Below are positions 1 to 8,927 of a DNA stretch of 64,000 nt, piece after piece. The stretch comes from Brachypterus glaber (lineage: Eukaryota; Arthropoda; Insecta; Coleoptera; Kateretidae). Every line of letters starts with the position of its first letter. Position 1 is the first letter of the stretch. Both the position numbers and the translations under genes were made by a program. The notes beneath the pieces were generated by a model. The model did no database searches, was not told where the DNA came from, and saw nothing but the letters and a program-made list of their open reading frames with translations. The DNA lies in the NCBI GenBank assembly GCA_958510825.1, contig OY294048.1:27617026-27681025 (forward strand). The letters run 5' to 3'.

Positions 1-582
1 ACGAGACCATAGCTCCCTTAGGATTAATTTTTGGAAGTACCTGTATATAAGGTTTTTTCTTAGTTTTTGATGCACGTTTACCCTGAATCATTGATATTTC
101 GGTTTTCAACATTTTAATATTTAATGTTTCGTCCTCGTACCGTAAAATTTTACCTTCAAATTAATTTTTCTCGTAAACGGTTAGTCCTAAAGTGTTACAA
201 CAAGAGTGCCTTTTTTATGTATTTTACCTGAGGAATCATATACAAAAAAATAAATTTCAAAATAGTTACACAAAAAAAAGTTTGGTACAAAAAACTGATA
301 AGGCCCCATGTTTTGCACACCCCTGGTTTAAAATAAGTACATGAAAATAACATACGAATATGGACCTTATTAAGATTAGTTCACGTGCAAAACCTCGTTG
401 CTATATCTCAAAAGGGTTCCTGAGTTATTAAATAAAAACAGAATTTTTTAGCCACTTTCAAAGGGGCGTAGCTCCATTAAGAAGCATTTTTAGACATATG
501 TTTATAGGAACTTTTTGGCATATTTTCCGACGTAGAATAACCCCTTAAAATATCGGTCCCTATTTCAAATACACCGTGTATA
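1..582 (-). repeat. Dispersed repeat with TATACACGG/TATACAGGG terminus
   Basis: Read on the minus strand this block begins TATACACGGTGTATTTGAAA near 582 and runs off the window at 1. The same sequence, diverged, recurs at 25013-25340 (plus), at 36950-37060 and 37640-37760 (plus). Shared landmarks are a block around CCCCTTTGAAAGTGGC and a later AATAACTCAGGAACCC. No protein is visible. The class is unknown; the conserved terminus suggests a transposon end, but I cannot show a matching opposite end. Confidence 0.6.
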
Positions 583-1868
583 GTGAATAATATATAAAGC
601 GTAAGTCTGTAGACTTTTTATTAGATTGATTTGCTTTTGCTTAATTTCCGTAGATAATAGAATAGATTATTTAAAGAGGGCAGGTAGGTCTAAATAGAGG
701 ACAATGTCCAAACTAAAGGGGGGTCCTGGACCCCCAATTGGAAGAAAATAGACCTAAAACTCTCCTGTGAAAGTAAAGTCATACTTAAGCTAATATCCAA
801 CTTCAAACAGCAAGAAACTTGATCAAGGAAATAAACTATAGGATTGAAGAGGAGAATAAGGTGGCCCAACACAGACCCAGAACTATAAATGAACTAGTTG
901 ATGCAAAGGTACAGTTTAAAGGATGTATAGAGATCAAGAGCGCATTTTGAAAGTTATTATAGAAACCGAAGACCCTACTAAAGCAAGCACAAGCAATACT
1001 GAAGAAATGATGCAATCAGCAGATGGTAGTAGAGACGCATTAGCTGAAACAGATATGTCGACATCAGATACACTAGGCAATACGATTTCTTTCCCTGTCA
1101 TCCCAATCATATGTTTTTTGACTAATTTTGGGTCGCTGAGTTCGAATCTGGCCTCAGAATTTTTCTACTACCTCAGATTTCTGGGAAAAATGTGACAAAA
1201 GTGGTAAAAAATCATTATTTTAGCTCTCTTTTGTTTTAAAATTATGAGAGTTAAAAATATTTTGAACACAAATTTGGATTCAGCGACTCAATATTAGTTT
1301 AAAAATACCCAACTTAGAGTATGGAAACTTTAACTTCATAGGTAGAATAGTGGTGGTGGGTGAGGAGAGGAGTGCATAAGGGGACAAACTTAGTGCCACG
1401 TACTCATGCTAAAAATCGGCAAAAAGCATAAAAAATAAACTAAAAATATGTTAGGTAATACGGACCTTAAGTTAAAACGAAGATAAGAAATATTGTTTTT
1501 TAAAAATTATTTTTGGCATAATTGCTTGTACTAAAATATAATAAATTATTTTGGATTTTTTTTAAGGTCAAATTCGGATTCCGCACCTTTAAATTGATAA
1601 GAAAAATATATTTTTTTGGCACGGTAAAAAAGTTTACACTGTGCGCTTTAATTTTATTGCTTTTTCGTTTATATACAATATACAAATTTGATAGTTTTGC
1701 CACAAATGAGCAATTAAGTAAACTCTGCACTTTAATTTTAGTTTTTTATTTTTTTCCCGTACTAACAGTACAGAAGTCGTTTGCATATAGCTTTTTGAAT
1801 TCCTCGCATTTTTTTTAATATATCCTAGAACTTTCAAAATCCTATTTTTTTTTAAGATTTTGTAAGAA
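583..1868. other. AT-rich stretch without supported gene
   Basis: Only short open frames occur. One at 923-1195 (plus, 90 codons) starts with an acidic, Ser/Thr-rich half and ends in a hydrophobic half; it has no recognisable domain. The rest is AT-rich sequence with homopolymer runs, seen as non-coding. Confidence 0.4.
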
Positions 1869-2249
1869 ATGTCATTATTCCCTCAGATTAGCTCAGAAGC
1901 AACAAAGTTAAAGAACATGGGTATGCCAGAAAATCAGCTGGAGATAGATATCCAGACTGAATCACTAGATAGAAATAATTCCCAACAATACAAGCAAAGT
2001 CATTCCCCAGCCAACAATCCTCCGAGTGAAAATAATTCCCAAGTCAATAATAACTCCCAAGTCAGTAATAATTCCCAAGTCAGTAATAATTCCCAAGTCA
2101 GTAATAATTCCCAAGTCAATAACTCCCAAAATGCTATCTACAAATACAAGGAAGGAGATACAAGACCGTACACAGTAATTTTGGAGAGTTCAAAGAAAAT
2201 TGGTGCAGCACACCCAATTGAAATTGCAAGAATGACAAAAAAGAGCTGA
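1869..2249 (+). pseudogene. Probable LINE ORF1 (gag-like) N-terminal relic with 18-nt tandem repeats
   Basis: A 126-codon frame. Residues about 55-88 are a run of NNSQV(S/N) units encoded by about five copies of an 18-base direct repeat (2031-2129). It is followed by a segment with YTVILESS and HPIEIAR, which resembles the start of ORF1 proteins of insect non-LTR retrotransposons, where a 'P-Y-x-V ... H-P-x-x-I-x-K' pattern is common. The frame then stops with no RNA-binding zinc knuckles. A LINE RNase H relic lies on the same strand at 7984-8290, but I cannot show that they belong to one element. It could instead be a chance open frame over a microsatellite. Confidence 0.4.
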
Positions 2250-3427
2250 AGATTAAAGGTAGGGGAGAGGGGGCGGATGTGAACAATTTTTTTCAAAACG
2301 CATTATTTTTCTTAAGTTCCATAAAAAAAATAAGTGAGATAAATTTTATACGAAAGAAAGGGTTAATAATAATATATAATAAAAACCAGACCTAAAAAAT
2401 ATTTCAAAATATTTATTAAGAGTAAGACATTCGTCCACAACTGCCCCAAGTGTGTGTGCATGACACATCAAAGGGTATTGTTTATACAAATAATAGTCAC
2501 AGTTGTAACGAATACAAAACGTTTATAAACTATTATCTGAAGCTAAACTATACTTATAGAAACTTATTTATGTATGTAAGTTGTTATAATATAACTCATA
2601 TAAAGTTATAGTTATACTTCTTTAATCCACAGTGATCGGTATTCTCTATGCAGAAACAGCCCAGTAGAGTTGAGAAGAAATTGATTTGCACACAAATACC
2701 TAACTAATGTCCATAGAAAACAATAATACTTTTATCAATCTATTAGACATTTACAGCCAATTTTACAATGAGAACCGGACATTAAGAAACTGAAATAATA
2801 GGAGTACCTTGGGCTTGCAATTGCAATTTTTTCAATCCGCAAAAGTGCGGGATTTGCATACGGGATCCTGCGGGATTTGCGGGATTGACTGCTGATAAAA
2901 AATAAATGTGAGGTGCGGTTTACTGACGAAATGAATCTGAAAATATTTTATATTTGTAAGAGGAACTAGAAATAAAATTACAATAAACAGAAACCACAAA
3001 TAATGTAAATGTTAGCAATAATTTTGATATTAAGTATAGTAAAAAGAGAAATGCGAGACCTAGAAAATCATGGAGTTAAAGAAACATCCAAACTCTACTC
3101 ACACAATCCTTTAAAAAACCTCTTATGTTATTTATATACTTACCCAATTACAAAATAATAATAAAGTATGATATAATTTATAATATTATACATATCTGTG
3201 ATTTCAGTTTTATTCTGTTTAGAGAATTTAATTTAATTTGATTTTTTATAAGTAAATAATATTATATATTTTTCAATAAATACTAAATAGTATTTCTTTA
3301 CAGTTCTTATTTTTTTAATAGGGAAATATTCTTTTATATATCGCTAAGTAAAAAATCACAATCCCGCATGGGTGATCCCGCATGCGGCCCCCAACTATTC
3401 CCTGCTTCCAGTAAAATCTAGAGGCAG
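2250..3427. other. Non-coding; possible GCGGGAT-bordered TIR element
   Basis: No coding. At 2838-2890 the sequence repeats GCGGGATTTG several times, and at 3360-3390 the complement (AATCCCGCATG, GATCCCGCATGCGG) appears, so about 2838-3390 may be a small element with GCGGGAT-rich inverted ends. No clear target duplication was found. Confidence 0.3.
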
Positions 3428-3432
3428 TTATT

Positions 3433-3594
3433 TGTTGTAATATATTTGAAATACGCGCTCTTTTATAATTGTAGCTAATAATATATTCTAACCTAACTTT
3501 TAGTACACAACGTGTTGTCAAGAATAAAAACATAGTTATTAAATATTTAAACCATTTATTAGTGATTCCTTTTGTCTAGAACATATCATAAACA
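3433..3594 (+). repeat. 5' LTR of the copia-type element
   Basis: 162 bases, TGTTG...AACA, matching 7652-7825 except for two substitutions and absence of a 12-base segment that follows GTAGCTAA in the 3' copy. A LTR this short is small even for copia-type elements. No clear TATA box can be assigned with certainty in the AT-rich sequence. Confidence 0.93.
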
Positions 3595-3597
3595 TTA

Positions 3598-3611
3598 GGT
3601 TATGGGCCCAG
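3598..3611 (+). other. Primer binding site (initiator tRNA-Met internal half type)
   Basis: GGTTATGGGCCCAG lies three bases after the 5' LTR. It is complementary to the anticodon-stem region of initiator tRNA-Met, the unusual half-tRNA priming known for Drosophila copia. This supports assignment to the copia lineage. Confidence 0.85.
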
Positions 3612-3682
3612 ATCATTTCCAGAAGCCCTAAAATACTTAAAGTTATATTTTTCGTGAAAACGTGTTTGTCGAATAACCAGCC

Positions 3683-4498
3683 ATGTCGGGATACCATTTG
3701 CCGTCTATCGAGAAACTGAAGGGTCGTGAAAATTTCAATACGTGGAAGTTCGCTGTTCAAACATATTTAGAACACGAAGAACTGTGGGACTCGGTCCTAG
3801 GCACTGAGGATCCTAAGAAAAACACTAAACCAAGGTCCAAGATTATTTTACTAGTTGATCCCTTGAACTATGTTCACGTTCAATCAACTAAAGATGCTAA
3901 AGAAGCTTGGGAAAATCTCGGAAAGGCTATCCAGGATAATGGTTTAACAAGACGTGTTGGATTGCTTCGCATTTTAATAACTACTACTCTGGAAAATAGT
4001 AATTCAGTTGAGGACTATGTGAACCGGATTGTCACAACAGCTCATAAGCTTTCAAATATAGGATTAAAAGTATCAGATGAGTGGATAGGCACAATACTTT
4101 TAGCAGGCTTGCCAGACACCTATAAACCTATGATTATGGGAATAGAAAGCTCGGGAATGGCTATAACAGCTGACTCAATAAAAACGAAACTATTGTAGGA
4201 TATTTCAGAAGTAAACAGTGGTGATGGTGATAAGTCAGTGGCAATGTATGGTGCAAGTGACTCTGGTTACAAGAATAAAGGTTTGAACAAAAAGAAATCA
4301 GGAGATAACAAAAATAAACATGTTCGTTGTTTTAATTGTAACAAGTATGGGCATTATGCTAATGAGTGTGATCAGAAAAAAGATAATGATAAGAGCAATT
4401 CTGTATCATTGTTTTCTGCTTTTTCTGTACAAGAAAAAGAACAATGTTGTATGGTTTCTAGACTCAGGCTGTTCAGCGCATATGACAGCAAGTCGTGA
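3683..4498 (+). pseudogene. gag: gag region of the copia-type element, interrupted
   Basis: The first frame (ATG at 3683) reads a copia-like capsid region with an early NFNTWKF motif to a TAG at 4196. The same frame resumes and encodes a CCHC zinc knuckle, C-F-N-C-x4-H-x4-C, at 4330-4371. The knuckle binds packaged RNA in nucleocapsids. The frame continues to 4498, but the protease motif is in the next frame, so a +1 shift lies around 4433-4460. In copia, gag and pol form one long frame, so I read both the TAG and the shift as damage. A programmed shift is an alternative for the second only. Confidence 0.85.
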
Positions 4499-6194
4499 TT
4501 TTTTACAAACAGAGAAACAATCATCAAAATTGGTAATCACTACAGCCAATAATGAAGAAATGACTACAGATACAGTTGGTGATGTTAATTTAACTCTGAC
4601 AGTTAATAATGAAACCACAGATGCTACCTTAAGCAATATTTATTTTGTTCCTGATCTAAATGTAAATCTCCTGTCGATAAGCCAAATTGTGAAAAAAGGA
4701 AATTTTGTTACGTTTAACTCAAATGGTGCTAAAATTTTAAATGCTTCAAATCAAGTAATAGCTACTGCTTCATTGGAAAATAATTTGTTCAAATTAGATA
4801 CAAAAGCAACTGCAACACATGGTTCAGCAATGCTCAGTGTATCTACAGAAAAACGAAGCAATTTATGGCATCGCCGTTTGGCACATGTAAATTTAAACAG
4901 TCTGAATAAATTGAAAAATGGACTCGCTGATGGTATAGATTTTTCCGATAGTTTACCACAACATTTTGTATGTGAAACCTGTATTTTGGGAAAAACTCAC
5001 CGTTTACCATTTCCGAAGAGTAACAATGAATCATCAAGAGTCCTAGAGCTGATTCATTCCGATTTATGTGGTCCAATCCAAGTAAAATCACTTGCTGGTT
5101 CGAAATATATACTTACCTTCCTAGATGACTACAGTCACAAGACTTTTGTTTATTATTTGAAAAACAAAAGTGAAGTATTTGAATATTTTAAGACATTTAA
5201 AGTTTTTGTTGAAAAGCAAACGGGTGAAAAGATTAAACGTGTTAGAACCGACAATGGAGGTGAATATTGCGGAAAACAGCTAGAAGATTACTTCAAATCT
5301 GCGGGTATTCAGCATCAAGTTACAGTTCCGTATACGCCCGAACAAAACGGAAAAGCAGAAAGACTCAATCGCTCTATTATAGAGAAAGCTCGATGTTTAT
5401 TAATTGATGCAGGATTGCCGAACGTTTTTTGGGCTGAAGCCGTTAACACTTCTGTATACATACTGAACCGTCTACGAAGCAGATCCGTAGGAAAAACTCC
5501 CGAAGAGTTATGGACCAAAAGAAAGCCAACTTTGAGTTATATGAAAATATTTGGATGCAAAGCATTTGCCCACATTCCAAAGCAGAAGCGAAAAAAGCTA
5601 GATTCCAAAGCTAAACAGTGTATTTTAATGGGATATAGCACAGAATCAAAAGCATACAGGCTTTACGATCCAGAAAAAGATATAGTATTTGTATCGAGAG
5701 ATGTCCAGTTTAATGAAACAGAAAAAGGCAGTATTTTATTAGAAAAAATTGAAGAAAATGAGAAAGATTTTTTCTACTTTGCAGAAGATGCACCGAACTC
5801 GACTCCAATAAGAGAGGAAGAAATAAACGAAGAAGAAGAAGAAGAAGAAGAAGAAGAAGAAGAAGAAGAAGAAGAAGAAGAAGAAGAAGAAGAAGAAGAA
5901 GAAGAAGAAGAGAGACATGAAGAAGAAGAGAATAGAGACAGAGACAGTGAAAATTCGAGTACGTCAGAAGAATATGAAGATATTTATACTTCTGGGGAAG
6001 AATTTGCAGATCCAGACAATGATTCCTTGAATGATTCTGATTTTATTCCAGAAGGTGGTGAAGAGAGAAATTTGCCAGTTGGAGAAGCTGCAGTTGTTAA
6101 TCAAAGATCTCAGAGATTAAGAAGACCACCTGAAAGACTTCAAGATTTTGAAACATATTCAGCGTTCTGTAGAAGAAGCTCTCAGTCGGTCTGA
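4433..6194 (+). pseudogene. pol: pol, protease and integrase part
   Basis: The protease active site DSGCSAHMT begins near 4461. A GAG-pre-integrase zinc-binding HHCC segment follows (HRRLAH ... CETC, about 4870-4990). The integrase core shows its three acidic residues in HSDLC, RTDNGGEY and NGKAERLN, with 35 residues between the second D and the E. A long poly-glutamate tract follows the integrase. The frame ends at TGA 6192-6194 because the reverse transcriptase continues in another frame from about 6166. Domain order and motifs are those of copia pol. Confidence 0.92.
5829..5912 (+). repeat. (GAA)n trinucleotide repeat in the pol frame
   Basis: About 28 uninterrupted GAA units encode a Glu run between integrase and reverse transcriptase. 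Copia-type proteins often have an acidic linker here, so expansion is probably tolerated. On the transcript it is a long pure-purine tract. Confidence 0.95.
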
Positions 6195-7625
6195 TAAGGA
6201 TTTATGGCTTAAAGCTATGAAGACTGAATATGATTCCTTGATTAAAAACGGTACTTGAGATGTAGTAAATTTACCCGAAGGCAAAAAACCGTTAGAATGC
6301 AAATGGGTTTTTAAAACCAAAAGAAAAGGTGAAGATATAACCCAATATAAAGCCCGCTTGGTTATAAATGGTTATAGACAGATTAAAGGTATCGACTTCG
6401 AAGAGACATATGCTCCTGTTGTTCGATACAGCTCTATTAGATATTTATTGACATTCGCAGCAGAACATGATCTAGATATAGATCAAATGGATGCAGTCAG
6501 TGCTTTTTTATAAGGAGATTTAGATGAAGAAATTTATATGGTTCATCCAGGATATTTTGACCAAACAGACAAGGTGTGTAGATTAAAAAAATTCTTGTAT
6601 GGCCTGAAACAAGCTAGTATAGTTTGGAATCAAAAACTAGACTTATTTTTAAAGAAGATTGGACTTCAACAATCAAAAACAGATCGTTATATTTATTATA
6701 AAATAAATGACAAAATAATATTAATATTCGCTATATATGTTGATGATATGATGGTCCTGTCAAATAATAAGATAGCTAAAAATGATTTAAAGGCTCAGTT
6801 AATGAAGAATTTTAAGATTAAAGATATTGGTGAAGCCAAGTCTATCTTAGGATTTCAGATTACAAGAAATAGAAAGGATAAGAAAATTTGGATAGATCAG
6901 CATGCATATATTCAACAGATTTTAAGAAAGTTTAGCATGGACAAGTCAAAACCAGTGGATACTCCGATGTGTTCAGGTGAAAAGTTGTCAAAAGATCAAT
7001 CACCGAATACAGTAACGGATATTCAGAAAATGAAGAATATTCCGTACCAAGAGGCCGTAGGAAGTTTGCTGTTTGCATCTCAAATTTCAAGGCCGGACAT
7101 AACTTATGCAATTAGTTGTGTTAGTAGATTTAATCAATGTCCAGGATCTGAACATTGGGCAGCAGTGAAACGCATATTTAGATATTTGAATGGAACTATG
7201 GAACATAAACTAGAATTAAATGGTCAGAAATTGAAAAGCTCCGATATTATTGGATATTGTGATGCAGATTGGGCCAGCGACCAAGACGATAGGCGTTCAG
7301 TCACTGGTTACATATTTTTGAAAAATGGTTCACCTATATCGTGGAATTCGAAAAAACAACAAACTGTTGCTCTCTCAAGCACAGAGGGGGAGTACATGGG
7401 AATGTGCTCTGCAGCACAAGAAGCATTATGGTTACGAGGGCTAAGTAAGGAATTAACATCAAATCTTGCATAGATGTAAGACATCATTTCTTAAAGGAAA
7501 AGATTAATGAGCATCTCATTAAATTGGAATATCTTCCAACTCAGGATATGGTAGCCGACTCATTTACGAAACCGTTGGACAAGATCAAGTTTCGTCGTTG
7601 CATAAGAAAACAGGGATTCTTTTGA
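6166..7625 (+). pseudogene. pol: pol, reverse transcriptase and RNase H part, broken
   Basis: Reading frame 1 from about 6166 gives copia-type reverse transcriptase: KWVFKTK, KARLV, ETYAPVV, FLYGLKQA and the catalytic YVDDM near 6736. In-frame stops occur at 6256-6258 (TGA) and 6511-6513 (TAA). RNase H follows with DADWASD and ALSSTEGEYM. Near 7470 the frame jumps: the sequence passes directly from LTSNLA to IDVRHHFLKEK, missing the expected stretch of roughly 40 residues with an RNase H acidic residue. The C-terminal tail DSFTKPLDK is then in another frame and stops at 7625. Not functional as it stands. Confidence 0.92.
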
Positions 7626-7642
7626 AATAGAGTATTTTAAAT

Positions 7643-7651
7643 ATGGGAGGG
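7643..7651 (+). other. Polypurine tract
   Basis: ATGGGAGGG directly abuts the TGTTG start of the 3' LTR, the place and composition expected for the plus-strand primer. Confidence 0.8.
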
Positions 7652-7825
7652 TGTTGTAATATATTTGAAATACGCGCTCTTTTATATTTGTAGCTAACTT
7701 CGTATAATATAATATATTCTAACCTAACTTTTAGTACACAACGTGTTGTCAAGAATAAAAACATAGTTATTAAATATTTAAACCATTTATTAGTGATTTC
7801 TTTTGTCTAGAACATATCATAAACA
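7652..7825 (+). repeat. 3' LTR of the copia-type element
   Basis: 174 bases, TGTTG...AACA, followed by the TTATT duplication. It keeps a 12-base segment (around CTTCGTATAATA) that the 5' LTR lacks. Confidence 0.93.
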
Positions 7826-7983
7826 TTATTATTCAGACCAGGAAGCTATACATATCTACCCTTAAGAAAAATGAAAACAACTCGAGACTTTTTCTAGACT
7901 ACTACCTAGACAGATAGAAATAATTATTCCTTATAAGGAAAAGTAGGGATAGGAGTATACATATACCTCATAAGAACGTCAAC

Positions 7984-8290
7984 ATCGTATCTAGACTCAA
8001 CGATAACGTATCCATTAGTACGGTCGAGATGACTGCAATACTCAAAGCCTTAAAGAAATACAATCACTAGAAGATGAGAAATTCGTGATTTTTGCCGATT
8101 CCAAATCCACCGTCTACAGCCCAGCATATAGTTTTAAGAAGCATAAGAGGACAGTGGAAAAAGGATTCTATGGGAAATAGAAGTCAGGGAAAGAAGTGGA
8201 AATGTACTGGATACCTAGTCACACAGAAATTAGTGGGAATGACAGGGCAGACAAGTTTGCAGGTTTAGGATTTCAGGCAAGGAAAATTGG
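7984..8290 (+). pseudogene. LINE RNase H domain relic
   Basis: Pieces in different frames read VEMTAILKAL, FVIFADSKSTVYS and WIPSHTEISGNDRADKFAG. These are the order and motifs of the C-terminal RNase H of I/LOA-group non-LTR retrotransposons (helix after the E, the AD-S strand, and the W-x-P-x-H-x-x-I-x-G-N-x-x-A-D end). Frame changes and stops mark it as dead. It lies just outside the copia insertion and 83 bases from the end of the minus-strand Cys-repeat gene. Confidence 0.8.
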
Positions 8291-8372
8291 AAACCAAAAA
8301 TGCTAGTATAATGGGAATAAAAATAAAGTCTAAAGAGTGTAAAGAAAAGTGGAAATATTTTTTAATGTAGAA

Positions 8373-8417
8373 TCAACCCTTAAAATTCTCGAACTTATTT
8401 ATAAATAAACCTGTATA
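8373..8417 (-). repeat. Repeat-derived end of exon 4
   Basis: From TATACAGGTTTATTT to the stop, and on to GATTCTACAT, the sequence aligns with the repeat terminus at 582 (minus) and with 36970-37000 (plus), where AATTTTAAGGGTTGATTCTA is shared base for base. It supplies the last coding residues and the stop codon. Confidence 0.65.
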
Positions 8418-8927
8418 ATTACCATAACTATCATTGCTTTTGATGTTCCTAAAACTAGTTTTACTGTTCTCAGTTTTACTTATATTTCTGTCATCTTCAC
8501 AAACATTTTCTTTTAATACTTCTCCATAAAACGAAGTATCTTGACAGTTTGGAATGTTTTCATCTCCACATTTGCTTCCAGAATTAACTTTATTATCATC
8601 ATTTTCCTGTTTGCTTCTATTACCAGCATCGTTTATCTCAATCTGTTTACTCAATAATTTTAAGAGTGCATCAAAATCAGTACATTCAGCGTACGGACAG
8701 TTTGGCACTCCACACGATGACAAAGGTTGCGTATAAATGCAATTTGGGTCATCACAAGCAAAAGATGTTGACTCAGAAGTTTTTTCGGCATACGGACAGT
8801 CGGGGTTATCACAAACTGTGTTTTGAATTGACATCATTGGACAGTCCGGATTTTCACAACAAATATCTAGAACTTTCTTGGTAAAGGGACATTTTGGACT
8901 TCCACAATTAGGCTTTTCTTTTTCAAT
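8373..8927 (-). CDS. Cys-repeat gene exon 4 with stop codon (residues about 413-596)
   Basis: The acceptor ATTTTGTAG ends at 8928 and the exon enters in phase 0, as exon 3 predicts. Motifs are CGSPKCPF, CENPDCPM, CDNPDCPY, CDDPNCIY and CGVPNCPY. After these comes about 90 residues of polar, Asn/Asp/Lys/Ser-rich sequence with two more isolated Cys. The last 14 codons (8417-8373) match the terminus of the dispersed TATACAGG repeat, ending in TGA. A variant poly(A) signal ATTAAA lies at 8366-8361 on the minus strand, also within repeat-like sequence. The true 3' end could therefore differ. Confidence 0.78.
   Translation of the reverse strand: MEKEKPNCGSPKCPFTKKVLDICCENPDCPMMSIQNTVCDNPDCPYAEKTSESTSFACDDPNCIYTQPLSSCGVPNCPYAECTDFDALLKLLSKQIEINDAGNRSKQENDDNKVNSGSKCGDENIPNCQDTSFYGEVLKENVCEDDRNISKTENSKTSFRNIKSNDSYGNYTGLFINKFENFKG

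Larger units (their letters stand above)
3433..7825 (+). mobile_element. Ty1/copia-type LTR retrotransposon, structurally complete, coding-dead
   Basis: Both LTRs start TGTTG and end AACA, and the element is flanked by the 5-bp duplication TTATT (3428-3432 and 7826-7830). A primer site follows the 5' LTR and a polypurine tract precedes the 3' LTR. Internal order is gag zinc knuckle, protease, integrase, reverse transcriptase, RNase H, which is the copia order. The LTRs differ by two substitutions and one 12-bp indel, so insertion looks fairly recent. The internal frame nevertheless carries three stops (4196, 6256, 6511), two frame changes (about 4440 and 6160) and an RNase H deletion near 7470. 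This copy could therefore not have supplied its own proteins if those defects predate insertion. Confidence 0.95.

Noticed and set aside
923..1195. 90-codon open frame with an acidic start
   Set aside because: No domain, no splice or composition support, and the second half looks like translated AT-rich non-coding DNA.
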